Source: Trichoplax adhaerens
Taxonomy: Eukaryota; Placozoa; Uniplacotomia; Trichoplacea; Trichoplacidae
Assembly (NCBI RefSeq): GCF_000150275.1
Contig: NW_002060944.1
Location: forward strand, 5,033,080-5,097,079
Direction: 5' to 3'
DNA: 64,000 nucleotides
Made by a program: the position numbers and the translations under genes. Within the stretch, counting starts at the first letter, position 1; every line of letters starts with the position of its first letter. Below the pieces are notes generated by a model, which was given only the letters and a program-made list of their open reading frames with translations, ran no database searches and had not been told where the DNA came from. This document shows, piece after piece, positions 32,201-45,800 of the stretch.

Positions 32201-35200
32201 TGCATTTCAATCCACTGATTGCTATTTAGTCACAATTAGTATTACTTACCTATTATATCTAACTATGGGATACTCTCCAAGGGTAGCACACAAAGTTGCT
32301 AGTTGCTCTGCCATTCTCTTTAGTTATACAAAAATTAAAAAAAAATTACTATGAAGTAGCCTAATTAAAGAGCAAGCTTTAAAAAGGAAAATTTTACAGT
32401 ACAAATAATGAAAACGATCACTTTAAAACATTCAGCAATTTTCTTCTACTGTACTTACCTCCATGCATTTCGTTCGTGATTGAGCAATACTACCGTAAAA
32501 ATTCGGTAAAATATCCGGATAGTCCAGACTGAAAACCTATTTAGTAGAGTAATTATCGGTAAATACAAATAAAGTAATGTTCAATAATCATATAATCGAT
32601 AAATAGTAACTTATTAGCTCAGCAATACTATTGCCTACTTGCGATTCAATAGGTAAAAATGATATATTGATTTCTTTCAAAGTCTTCACATCTAACCAAC
32701 AAATTCATGAAACGAAAATACATTAATGTTACATATTTTGAGATATATAATATATGGATATTCTATCTTGCGCATAACAGTAACACATGAGAATATTGCC
32801 CTAACAGTGCCATCTAGTTATAATCATGATATCCATAATTATTTGTTTACTGTCACTCTAGATTTATGCTTTTCAATATCCTTTTAATCTCTACTATTTA
32901 GATTGTTTATCTTTTCCAGCTTGGCTTACATTTTGCCGCAGGTGACTTGGAAAATTTTTGAAATAATTCATCTGGACACGCTATTTAATCCAAAAAGCAA
33001 TAATATTAGTGATTAACGTTATTACAAGAAACAACGTCAATTATTGCACAAAATTTTAAAAATGACTGTAATTGCTTATACAGTAGAATACTTTATGATC
33101 AAATCATGAGATGAAATAACATACGCTTAAACGATGCTAAGAATAGCTCTTACGAGCATAGCCAATAGGGATAATCTTACCCTCAGTATAAAAAACGTGA
33201 GCACACTTATAATGAGGTTTGCTTGATTCGCTGAAATCCGCGATGATTTTATCGATAGACTACAAGTTAAGAAGTAATGTTATGACTATTTGAGAGAGAT
33301 ATTAAAAATTATACGACATAATTAAAAATACTTTAGATTTGAAAGTTATACTAAAATTAATAATGTTTAGCCTTCATAGTTATTTTCGCACTATCATTAC
33401 ACTGAAATCAATAAAGTATAGTATAGTTTTGATCGAATACAAACAATAGCTCAATTTAGTACTTAGTAATGAAAATATAGCATATTGAACTTTTCGAAAT
33501 AGAGAGCAAAAAAAAACGCCTTTAAAGTAGCACTACAAGAAACAAATACTACTTAATTATGTCAAGAATCGTGATCGTAATATCAACGATGACAATTATT
33601 ATTACTGACTGCCTTCAGCTAGTCAGTTCGGACATAGTTTTGACTATATTGTACAAGAACGCAAAAAATATGCAAAACGCTATTGTCGCCTAACTTTATA
33701 ACATAAAAACATGACGTTAAACAGAAGCAAAGGCAATAGTACACATTATGATTACGTTACCATAAGTGCAAATTATTCGTTTTAGAAGGACAAATATTCC
33801 AACATTTCTTATTATATATACACGTAAGATAATAACCATCATTTACAAATGTATTACTGTAATGTAATTACTTTAAATTACTGTAAAGTATGTATTGTAG
33901 TCATCTAATATTCGTATGTTATAAGAAATTGTATATTGAAAATCTTCTAGTTAATATATTGTAGGTCAACGAACATTCTTTAAAAGCTCGTTAAAATCTA
34001 TGTTATTGCCTGTGTTGAATTACTAGGTCTCGTAGTAAGTTAAGGTCTATTCAATTTATGATGATACAATCATCGTCAGTTTGATATAAACAACAGTTAT
34101 GAATAGATTATACAAGGATTTGCATCGCTGTGGAGTAGTTTAAATATTATTTGCAATACGTCATATTGGATTAATATCTATATATATATATATGTGTTTA
34201 CCTCTTCTGTTGGTGTAATTAAATAGATAGATTCCATCTTTGATAACGGTTGACGAACTCTAGATAAGTTTTCCACCACTAGTATTTTGCACAGTGAGGT
34301 ATTAGAAACAAACAATTAGTAAAAATTTCTAGCATTGGCTAGAGATTCTGACAATATACTGTACTTACAATGACATTACAGCTTAAAATATTAATAGCGT
34401 ACTATACTGTATATTGCTATCATTGTTACATATCTCACAGAACACGGCAGTTTAATGTCATTTAGCATACGCGTATAGTAAACTTGACTGTAACGTATGA
34501 AGATATTATGAGAGATCAATATCATGGTATTGCAGACTATTGGGAAACAATTAGTTCTATAAAGCGATAATGTGGCTGAAATAAATATAAAAAAAACTAA
34601 ACTAAAAAATAATTTAAAGAAAAGTAAATCTTTAACATCTTCTGATTATACAATAATATTACATTTTAATGGAAGTTACCTAGGTACACACGTATATGTC
34701 TCTTAACCGATTGTAAAATTAATATTTTACCTCAAGATACGCATAATTATTACCACTACTATACAATGTACGATAAGAAATATTTTACCAGTTATGCCTT
34801 CATTGACTAATTCGTGCATTTTACAACAAGCTGACAAGATTCGAGTGCCAAGATGATCGACTATTAAGACCTACGATAGAAAATCGTGATGTGAACGGAT
34901 TAATTATAGTCAATGTTATCATTTTTATAGTGGCACTGTATTAATAAGACAATCCTCATTTTTTGATCGAAAAAGACAATGTCGTTGACAATAGTAATAT
35001 CAACTATTTCAAAATTATCAGGCTATTACAAAAAATTTGTGAAGAAAGACAATGATATAAAATGGCATTTGGCACTGTTGTATTTTGTAATGTTATCCAC
35101 GTATCGAAGATATGAAATAGCTTTCTATCATCATTCATCTCAATAAATAAGAAAATAGAGGTCATATCTATGTATACAGTGTGACGTGCAAAACAGTGAA

Positions 35201-36792
35201 TATGTACATAGTAATAGTCCTACTCATGGAGGAAGTGATGATAATAATAAAAATGATATACTGTACTTTTACTGTTAATTACGGAGACTTTTTAACTTTC
35301 ATTTTTGAAATGGTGCTATCGGAACGGTGTGTCAGAAGAACTGTACTACATACGCGTTCTTTATCTAAATTATTGTGGATCTTCTTAATCTATTATTATT
35401 TTAGTCTACTGTACCATTTTATGAATTGGATATTAGTCCAACAACGATATGAGTGTACAAATTTAACGTATAAACATTGGCAGTTTGATGTCTTTATGAT
35501 GGTTACTGTATAATCATCGTAATAGAAATCAATTATAATTATTCTATCATTTATAGACTGTCTTCCAAATAAGATGTAAGAGGATCGTTTAATCCGATGG
35601 ATAATTAACATTTTGCAGGTTGCCTATCCAACATAATGATTGAAGTATACTATATTACAATATGTTAAACTATGATTGAGTTGGGTATAAAGTCTGCAAT
35701 TTCTACTACTTTCTTCAATATGTGCGAGGAAGTTGACCAATGTGATCATTCACGATTCCATTTTATACTTACAGTGTTGTAGAAGTACAAGACTGTAATA
35801 TCTCACTTGGACAATAGTGCTTATACAGTACTGTAGTATATAATTGTACTGGGTGATCAGAGAGTGTGATCGAAAGGTGGAAATTGGCAATCAGTCACAG
35901 ATTCGTTACGATATCTTTTTACAGTACAGTATAGTAGTTTAGAAGAAAAAAAGAACTAGAAATAACAGATTAAGAATTACTAATTACAGCTATTATTAAG
36001 AAAAATCGATATACACTACTAGCGATGGTTCGAGTGTTGAAAGGCAGCGAATGAAATCTTGATATTCAATATATAGCATCCAAGTTCGAAAATCAATATT
36101 GATACCTTAATGTCAACTTGTAAAAAAGTACGTGTATGGTACAAAAATGTCCATGAAAGTAAGACTATAGTAGTATAGGAACATTTGCAATTGCAACATC
36201 TTGTGTACTCATTATTTCACTTTTCCATTCTCATATCCAAGTGCAAGGAATATGAGATCCATTCTTGATCTCTTTAACCCTACGGATTTAATATGATCCC
36301 TCATCATCATACAGTCATTACCCCCAAAAAGGCGAGTCATAAGTTATCGTCACCCCTTCTCCATTTGACTATCTATCAATACAAAATGGCCGATCAAGGA
36401 AAAGGTCATAGCAGCTTATTCTACTGTCTAGAGAGAGGGGGTTATACGTTGTTGGTTATTTTCATCTTCGTTACGTAAAAGATGGTTTAAATGATGAGTA
36501 AAGAGTGTTGATTATGGGTTTGATTGGTGACTAAGCTGCAGTCCATACCGTCGACAAACTATTTACAGTATACTGTTTAATGCGGCCACCATAGACTGTA
36601 CTGTACAGTATGAAGACATACAGTATTTGATCAACGATAGTTATCTTAGTAGGCGACGTTCCATTTTGGGGGATTACATTCTACGTTTCCAATTTATCAT
36701 GGCATCATTTGTATTGCTAAGGTTTTTCTTACCTTCCATTCTCGAGGTTTCTTTAATGGACGCAAAACGTCTTCAATAATTCCTAAAATCAT
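29273..36792 (-). CDS. STXBP1: Munc18/Sec1 family syntaxin-binding protein
   Basis: SM protein that clasps syntaxin and SNARE bundles and is required for regulated exocytosis. First exon 36733-36792 ([20 protein letters not shown]), then a 1.86-kb intron, then 34789-34870 ([20 protein letters not shown]), 34202-34278 ([18 protein letters not shown]), about 33182-33257 ([20 protein letters not shown]), and many small exons. Clear later pieces: [11 protein letters not shown] near 31.1 kb, [12 protein letters not shown] near 30.33 kb, [10 protein letters not shown] near 30.22 kb, [20 protein letters not shown] near 30.05 kb, [16 protein letters not shown] near 29.87 kb, [20 protein letters not shown] in 29448-29605, and the last exon 29273-29340 ([10 protein letters not shown]). 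Order and content follow STXBP1/2/3 from end to end; the animal subfamily is Munc18, not VPS45 or SLY1. I did not resolve every middle exon. Confidence 0.93.
36560..36625. repeat. Small GTAC-palindrome patch in STXBP1 intron 1
   Basis: TTACAGTATACTGTTTA near 36564 and GACTGTACTGTACAGTATG near 36594, within 230 bp of the first STXBP1 exon on the downstream side. Confidence 0.55.
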
Positions 36793-37362
36793 GGATAACG
36801 GGCGTGTCCGCCAAGAATACAAATATTCACAATTTAGTGACGAATCCTATCGGTCGCCAGTGAATGGCGAATGATATCATTTCAAGTCGTTGTGCACTGC
36901 TGCAAGTTAACTTGTACCCGTAGCAGCTGCATTTATTTTTTATCTGTGTCCATTGGTAATAGAGTTAGACTTACTTTGCCAAACGATTTCTTTCAAGCCC
37001 ATCCTGTAATCACAGTATGGCAATTTTTGAATAGAATAGCAACCAAAGGGAAACGACTCCTGTCAATGATGTCAACAAGAGTGCAAGTCGGGACTGATTC
37101 TAGCTCTTTCTTCCTTCACTGCAAGTGAATCTGGGTCGAGACTACGCGTATTTATCACAGTCCAATAGCGCCAATGAATGAATTGCAATCCGCTTTTGGT
37201 ATTGAACAAGTATACACTCAATTGCTGTTCAGCTTTTTCGATCACACTCTTTCGTCTTCAACAGCATCGATGGATGTTAGTTACTTTGAAAGGTAAAATT
37301 CATTGGGGATTGTGCTAGTTGTTTTTTTTTTCTCCTTGATTTGGACAAAGGTTCAAGTCACA

Positions 37363-37790
37363 CGATTTTACAGTACTGTACCTACGCTACTTACTATAGG
37401 GTACTGTACAGTCCTACAGTCCAGTACTGTCCTGAGTACTGTACAGGTCTTGCCAGTACAGTACTGTAGTTGGACGGACGATCCAAGTGGGTACGTACCC
37501 TACCAGTGGGTCACTGTACACTGGTGTCAACGTCCAGATACCATCAACTCTTGCAATTCCTTGATTTGCGAATGCGCACACTAAAACTATGCACGCTACA
37601 GTACGCAGTACTGTACTCAGTCCGTGACAATACTGTGCTTTATTACTGCATTCCCATGGGGAAAAAGCGTAGAGTCCAGTTAAGACCAGTGTCACTCCCT
37701 TCTCCGACTGTACAGTATACAGTACTATACTGTACTGTACGTACTGTAGATAATTCCGCTGTAGCAGGCATGACTAAAGTACTGTAAAAT
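37363..37790. repeat. Dense GTAC-palindrome cluster upstream of STXBP1
   Basis: More than a dozen overlapping GTACTGTAC, CAGTACTG and CTGTACAG units in about 430 bp, for example TACAGTACTGTACC near 37369, GTACTGTACAG near 37401, CAGTACAGTACTGTAG near 37455, and a run near 37707-37748. It begins 570 bp upstream of the STXBP1 ATG. ORFs of 93-105 codons on both strands here come from the repeat and are not credible genes. Confidence 0.75.
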
Positions 37791-38151
37791 CATCAAATCA
37801 AATTACGTAGTCTTTTTTTGGGGGGGACAGACTTGCCCAACATGATGCGAAGCTTCTGGTCTAAGCAGATCGTCACTGGACAACTGCGAGAACCATCAGC
37901 ACCAACTACAAGCAGTTCGTGGTTGTAAATTGTCACCCAGTGATCGATCGGAGTGAAACGTCACTCACGACTCCGACTGACGTCCAGTATAATACGATGG
38001 AGGGCGGGTACGAATACGACTCCAATTTGCGCTTTCGTCATGTCCGTTTATCCGCTATCACACAATCCAATTTGCCTTTCTAAATTCATCCAATAGTATC
38101 CACCTGCTTGTTATCATCGCGATGAGAAGAACAGTTGTATGATCAAACAGG

Positions 38152-38920
38152 TTTAATCGTTGAACTAGAATGGACAGAACTTACGACACCAGGAGACACT
38201 TTGCTGCCAGCAATGAGTAGTACTAAGTAGTACCGTGTGTATTGTCTCCATAGTATCGTGAGAGTAGATTGATCGAATCATGGTAGTATCACAACTGGAC
38301 TTGATATTCTCATGGTAATAATAATGCACAAAAATAGGATAATTTTAATCGTTGAACTAGAATGGATAAAACTTGCGGTACTAGGAGACACTTTGCTGCC
38401 AGCAATGAGTAGTACTAAGTAGTACCGTGTGTATTGTCTCCATAGTATCGTGAGAGTAGATTGATCGAATCATGGTAGTATCACAACTGGACTTGATATT
38501 CTCATGGTAATAATAATGCACAAAAATAGGATAATTTTAATCGTTGAACTAGAATGGATAAAACTTGCGGTACTAGGAGACACTTTGCTGCCAGCAATGA
38601 GTAGTACTAAGTAGTACCGTGTGTATTGTCTCCATAGTATCGTGAGAGTAGATTGATCGAATCATGGTAGTATCACAACTGGACTTGATATTCTCATGGT
38701 AATAATAATGCACAAAAATAGGATAATTTTAATCGTTGAACTAGAATGGATAAAACTTGCGGTACCAGGAGACACTTTGCTGCCAGCAATGAGTAGTACT
38801 AAGTAGTACCGTGTGTATTGTCTCCATAGTATCGTGAGAGTAGATTGATCGAATCATGGTAGTATCACAACTGGACTTGATATTCTCATGGTAATGATAA
38901 TAATGCACAAAAATAGGATA
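38152..38920. repeat. Four tandem copies of a 192-bp unit
   Basis: The unit beginning TTTAATCGTTGAACTAGAAT starts near 38152, 38344, 38536 and 38728, a constant 192-bp period. Copies 2-4 are almost identical; copy 1 differs in its first 40 bases and copy 4 has a 3-bp GAT insertion near its end. Each unit carries GGAGACA and TGTCTCC about 45 bp apart as inverted arms around AGTAGTACTAAGTAGTACC, so a stem-loop could form. There are no unique spacers, so it is a satellite-type array. Confidence 0.95.
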
Positions 38921-39804
38921 GTAGTTGATACATCTACACTGGACAACACTGTGCAAATCGCCGACATGTATAATATCATCAGTATGGGCTAGCCCTAACC
39001 TTTGGTAATGGAGTGGAACAGCCTAGGTCAAAACTGCATTGTCAAAAGAATACTGCCAATTATTTTAATTATCCAACTTATCGTCATATCATAGATATCG
39101 ATCAACTATAGAATCATCAATACGTAAATGAGCTGAAATGACTTGTTCAGAAAAGATTCCCATCAGCCGTATAGATCACGGTAGAGCATATTTAAACACA
39201 ATTTAGCACAGAAAGATTGATACTGATATTTTCATTGCATTGTCGTTAGAAAATGGACTACGTTATAAAGTTAAGAGAGCTTTTTTTATTATTGAAACGC
39301 TATCAATGGGTGATTAATAACTAACACACCATCATTTTCTCCTACATTTCCTATGTGTACAGCATAACATAATATACAGTAGACGTAAACAATCGTGTTA
39401 AGTAGATAACAGATATTCTAGAATAGCATCATTAAATTTCGGTCAAATTGCAATTTACATACAGTATATTCTACGGAGAATCACATAGCATCGCACACCA
39501 ACATGAATCCTGTTCAGTTTTTCTATTATACTGTACGAGTATTATTGATTCCAGGCGATTTCAACTTAAACTAGAAAGAATGAATCTTTGTAGTCGACAT
39601 TAACAATATTACGCTGTTTCATGAATGAATAGGCTTGGCAAATACAGTGCAGGACATGTTTTTTTACATACATTGCAAAAGCCTGTTCATTTAGATACAC
39701 TGTTACAGTATAAAATGTAAGCATATTATAAAATAATAACATACGACTATTACATTACATATTATGACAATTTTTTCTCCCCACTTTCAATCAATGTTAA
39801 ATTG
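38921..39804. other. Intergenic, no gene seen
   Basis: AT-rich sequence downstream of the RAPGEF1 stop. No motif-bearing ORF. AATAAA-like signals suited to the minus-strand gene's 3' end are present, but none stands out. Confidence 0.4.
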
Positions 39805-42800
39805 TTATCTTTCTTTTGGCTTTATATCCAATGATAATTGATATAACGACTATAGATTTTTAAGATATCAAAGAATATCCATCATAAAAATGAAGCTACA
39901 AAACATAGTGTCAATACTTTCGTACAAGTAGTATCTCAAAGTTGGAATTTTATAGACACTTTACCTCATCAGTTAAATGATTAACACTTCCACGTAAGAA
40001 ATCGGCAATAGTAACATCGACATTGATATCGTATGGACTACATTAATTCAAATAATTGTCAAAACGTTAGGACAATATGATAAAAACATCATCAATAAAA
40101 TGAATATATTAAGATATGTAAGAATACGTTATTAATACCAATTTTGAAAATTTTCAATATCTTTGACAATTGTGTACAATTTCCACCTTCCTTGAAAATT
40201 GATGCTACCATCTGGCAATTTATCTGGATTTCCAAGTATAGTGAATGTTACATCCTGGAGTATAAGACCCCTATATTGATAATGGGAAATAATTGCAAAT
40301 AATTAAATGTTTCAGCACCAAAAAGTAAATGACTAAAATCTCCATTGAATAGTGAAGATTATTAAAAATAAATATAAAATGAAACTTACAGATACGGTAT
40401 GCAAGGAGGCTTAGCCTCGGCCAATGCCGTTCGGTAAATTTTAAAAGACATGGTATTATCAATAAGACTAGATAATTCTTCAATGGCCTAAAAATTACAC
40501 ATTTTAACATAAGCTCTTAACTAAATCCGTCATAATAATTAAGCTATAGCTATCAATTTTTTGGTAACATTAATTTCGTACGGTTGTAAATTGTTTCTGC
40601 CAATCGAGACGCCGTACAGAAGCACAATCAAGGGCTGACAAAATTGCCAAGTACGAATTGAAGTTATTCATGCGGCGCAAACACTAGAAAATGATAGCAT
40701 ACCAAATCCAAATGTTGGAGTTTGCGTAAAGTAATCTACAACTTGGTTAATAAGGAAATTTATAAACCCTTCCAACCTTCAATATTTTAATACATGTGCC
40801 CATTATTTTCTCACGATCTTGCTGTCTCTCTTCTAACAAAATACATGTACGAATCCTGCAAATATCCAAGATAAAAGTTTACACAGGAATTCCGTATCAA
40901 ATGATCGATAAAACCTTTTCATTACTCTTCATAAACAACCGACCATATATGGACTTACCAGTAGGAAATATTATTAAAATGCTCAGTGAAAGCTGTTAAG
41001 TTTGGATTTAATTTCTCAGACTGCTTCTTACCCCATCTAAGTATTTCCGGAATCTACAAAGTTTTATCACCATAACTTAATGTTATTGATCATAATTTAT
41101 TTCACACCTGTACGAACCTCAATCTTCTTGAATTGTTGAAAATCCATTAAAGTAATCTGCTCGGCCAGTTCTTGAGCCGTAAAATCAAATATTTTATACG
41201 ACCTAATAAAAGAGTAGCATTAGCATCCATATCATTTGTAAAGCGTAAGAGTAGTAACAATGACAGCTCATTAGGCTACCTAGATTGAACGTTTTCTGCG
41301 CACGGTGGAGGACGTAAAGGCTTATTTCTCTTCTTTCTCATTCGATTACACTATACATATTGAATGGTATGTACTTAACCACTGTAGAATAATTGAAACT
41401 CCATGCTAAACTAAAATTATATTTTACTTGTACTAGTTTTACAAGAGCTATATACTACCTCTTGCACTAAAGCTTCCCGTAGCATAACAGTTTCCTTTAA
41501 TAGACCAGTCTCCAAAAAATTACATTCTAACTCGGCGAGACGAAAGACTGTACCGCTATTTAATTCACCACTAATACAATATAACAAATCAACTAGTTAG
41601 CTAAACAATATTACGCAACAAATATTGTAGAAAGAAACATTTATAATATATGATATACAGCATAAGTGTAAAATCCTTACCAGCCTGTATGCAAAATTCG
41701 CAAAATTAAAGCAAGAGTCTGCTGGCTGACACTGTATACTCTCATTTGATCAAACTTTTTAAATGTACGCAAAATTAAGAAAAATAAAATCATAATACTC
41801 GTATAATAGGACAAGCTAGCGTATATTCTATAATAAGATTGAAGATAAAGCAAACACGCTAGGATATCTTAGAAGAAGCTTTTCAATGATTTCAGACGGC
41901 GTTATAAAAGTCCTGTAGGTCATGATCAAAGCTTCTAGGAAGGCTTTATCTAAAAGAATTAATAACATTACTTGTCTAGCAATATATACAAGCTAGAGTC
42001 AATATTTAAATTATATATCTATATATGATATTAGTATCACAATAGCCAACTAAACTTACTGGTCTTATATGTGTTGGTAGCATAAACAATAAGTGCATTA
42101 ACTGATCCTCCTTTAATATTGCAGGGACAAGAAGTCTAGATATCGATATATTTAAGACAATCAATTTAAGTAACAATTTAGGAATTCGCAAGAGGTAAAG
42201 AGAATATATAATAACCTACCTTATCTAAGGTTGCAAAATGAAGATATGAAGATACATCGAATGAAATCAATACATCGTCTTCCGATACAACTGAAGCCGG
42301 CTTTGCTTTCCTTATATCTTTCAAGCTGTAACGATTTCATAGTATCCTATAAATAATCTTTACCCACTATAACATTCTATAATAATAAATGTTAATTACT
42401 AAAAAATTAATTGATTTTATCTATCTTACACATTATCAAAAACTGTCGATATTCGATCGGTATTTTCAATTTCATCTTCCTCTGCAATTGTGCCATCTGC
42501 AGATACTTTAGCAAGCACTGAAGGTCGCTGTGTAAGTAGAAGAGGAATTACCTTGTTTTCTATTCTTAGCATTAAGAAAGTAACAGAGAACATATTGCAT
42601 TACAAAAGGGAACTTACCTTAGCAGGTAAGGATGCACGATCAGGCCTTGATCTATATACCTTTACATAAGAATAATAAAGCAATATTTTATTAACCAAAT
42701 ACATAAATTTTACAATCCCCTACACTTTGTAAATTAAAATGCATAGATAGAAACCTTATTTCGACGTAGTGTAGAAGGAGACTTTGTATGCTTTTCCAGT

Positions 42801-45800
42801 GCTATGGCTACAAGGGAACTATCTTCATCATCACCACTTAACGGTGCCTTTGCATCAGCTTCATCATACTCGGTGGCCATGAGTTGAATGTAAGCGGTGA
42901 CTAAAACAATTTCAAAATAAGCATAGCATTACGCAACACATTTCCATCTATTCTTATAATCGTTCAATGTCATGGGAGTATATAGTAACCTGCAATAAAG
43001 TTAAGTCTTTTTTGTGCTTACCTGGCTTAGCGTCAAGTTCGTCATCATTATTAGTTTCCTTATTTTTTTCACTATCATGACTGCCTTCAGTATTTGATGA
43101 TATCTGATTTCGTTGATTATAAGTTGTATGATCACTCTTACTACGAAATCTAGCTGGCACAGAATCCGTATTAACTGCGCTCAAATGGCTTGATAAAGGT
43201 GCATCAGATTTATCTGAAAATGGCGAACTGGAATCGTCTAGAATTTTTTTATTGTTAACCAAACCATCTGAATTGGCATGATTGACGGATTCATTTGATT
43301 CTATACGCAATGAAGACTTGTTTAATGGGTCATTAACGGATAAATACGAATCATACGATTCTGCCCTAATTTCTCTAGTTACAGGAATATCCAAACTTAA
43401 CGCCTTCTTAAACCAATTTTTTCGAGACTTGAAGCGAAACTTTGAAGGAGTAGACTCTTTGGAATTATCGGTAGTTTTAGGCGTAGATTTCTCTGTTAAA
43501 TTAAAGATAGCGTTCTCCAAAGAATTACAATTTTCATTGCTATCAGTCTTTGAGTTATTAAAAGAATTGCTAGAAAAGATGTCATCGACTCCATTGTCCT
43601 TTTCTACCGCATGACTGTTTGGACCTTTACCATTTCGCTAAATTGCCAGAATATTTAGATATTTAATAAAATATACCGTAAGTATGATTAAAGTAATTAT
43701 TTAAAGTTAATTATTAAATCACTATCAGTAGCATCCAATACCTTATCCTTCTTTAAAAGCTGCAATCCGTTCCTAATCATAACATAGTAATTGTTAATAC
43801 AATATTTGCTAGCATTCATATATTTTCATTCCTCTAGATTCCTTCAATTAGAAATTTATCTCTTTGATGTGCAATATACATATTATTTGCTTACATTTTG
43901 CTCGCCCCGGTTGAAAAAAGTTGCATCACTGAATCTTTTCTCGCTTTTGTTTCAGCGTATGACACTAATTCCTATAAATTTTAAATTGTCAAGTTACTAA
44001 TATTGCAAAATTTCATTACAGTAAATTATTTTTTTACTAGCAATTTTTGTTACACATGTAAAGTTACTGTAGAGAACATACACCGTGAGGAATCAATGTA
44101 CCTGAATTCGTGATAAAAATTCTTTAGCTAATGCATTGGCTTTTACAGCATCAAATTGGTCCCTGCTTTCATCGACAAGAAGTTTATCAACGTGGCGCAT
44201 TAAAGCCGCTAATGATAAATATGCCGCACGTTGCTTGGATGTTAAAATGCTGCTCAATCCACATGTAAGTAAAAATATTTTAATGATCAGTAAGAAAGCA
44301 AGCTAATGAATTTAATAAGAAGCTGTTAGCAAACAGGGATTACGGTCATTTGATGATAAAATTCATCTTTACCTCTCTTTAGCTATTACAGATCCAATGA
44401 CAATACTTAAAGAATTAATAGTCTCGATAACCGTTGATGTTGTCCCGATAGTGAATTCAGGATGTTTCTTCTGTAAGACAGCTGCAATATGAGAAAAAAT
44501 ACAACAATTTACGTTGCTGTTGTCGTTCAAGCAATACTAGTTACTAGCCTAGTTAAAACACGTTTTTAGATCCTAGTATTTGATGTCATTTTCAACTCTT
44601 GGTTATAATTACTGTAAATTCAGAAGCTGATAACATAGGTAACTAGTTTGGAACGTTATAAGTATTAATTGATAAGATAATATTAACTCAGTCTTGAGGC
44701 TACAAAATACAATATTCCAAAAGATTTATAAACTTACTTTCCATATAACGCAAAGCTACCTTCACATCTTTAACGGCATCCTGTATTTGAACAATTTCCT
44801 ACGATAACAATTTTTAATATCAATTTTTAGATTTTTTTAACAATAAATTGTAACGTTGTTCTACAAGTAAAAAAAATTGCAGCAAAACAGTAGTTTAAAG
44901 GTAATTCCATTGAGAGTCAAGACAAGGCGAATGAATAAGATTTTTTCAACAGAACTGAATTATTAAGAACCTCAATTGTACGGCGTGGCTATTATCTATG
45001 AAATATTGGCTATAGCTCAAAGTAAAATACAATGAAAATATTTATATCCAACAGAATTAAAATGGGCGTCAAGAAGTGATAAGTCAATTTATTTAAAGAT
45101 ACTCTACAAGAGTGAGTAGAACAATTTTGGAACACCACCTTCACGATCATAATTAACAATTTAGCACTATATAATCAAGTATAACAAATTTTTGCCCGCT
45201 AGCTTTTTATTAATGCTATTTCTTAGAAATGTCGAAACAACCTACCATTTTAAATCAGTCTAAATAAATAGAATGAACGCTAATAAAGATAGCCTACTTT
45301 CAGAGGATCAACACTGGAGCGATCTCCTACTGTTTAAAATGTCTACTTTCAACTATTAAGAGGCATTCAGGCTAGTACTACTATCCAAGTTGCGATATAA
45401 TTTTCTACGATTCCCTCCGATATATATATATATATTATAGTCCAGCTTCTGTTAGATTCTAATGATGAAACTCTACACAGTCAATAACATGTGTGATTTC
45501 TTTCTTACCTCTTTGTTCTATTTCTGCTGTTTGTTTTAGACTAATATGGCACACTAGGAATTACTCATTAACTTAATTTTGTTATTCTTAGCTCTTTGCT
45601 ATATATGTCATATCATTGATATCAGAATATAGATGCTGAAATAAAGAGATTTTATACCAAAGTAACAATTCATAAAAATTTCTCTATGCCAAAAATAATG
45701 ACCGTAATTATGAATGATCACAACAATAAACTGCTTTAAAAGACCAAAGTTTCATGAGGCGGTCTTTAATAATTTATAGTGACCATATATGAATTGCTAG

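Noticed and set aside
37303-37787. Three overlapping ORFs of 93-105 codons on both strands
   Set aside because: They lie wholly in the GTAC repeat, are rich in repeated TVQYCT/STVL-type peptides, and have no splice or family support.
38152-38920. CRISPR-like array
   Set aside because: Eukaryotic context; units are 192 bp and contiguous with no unique spacers.
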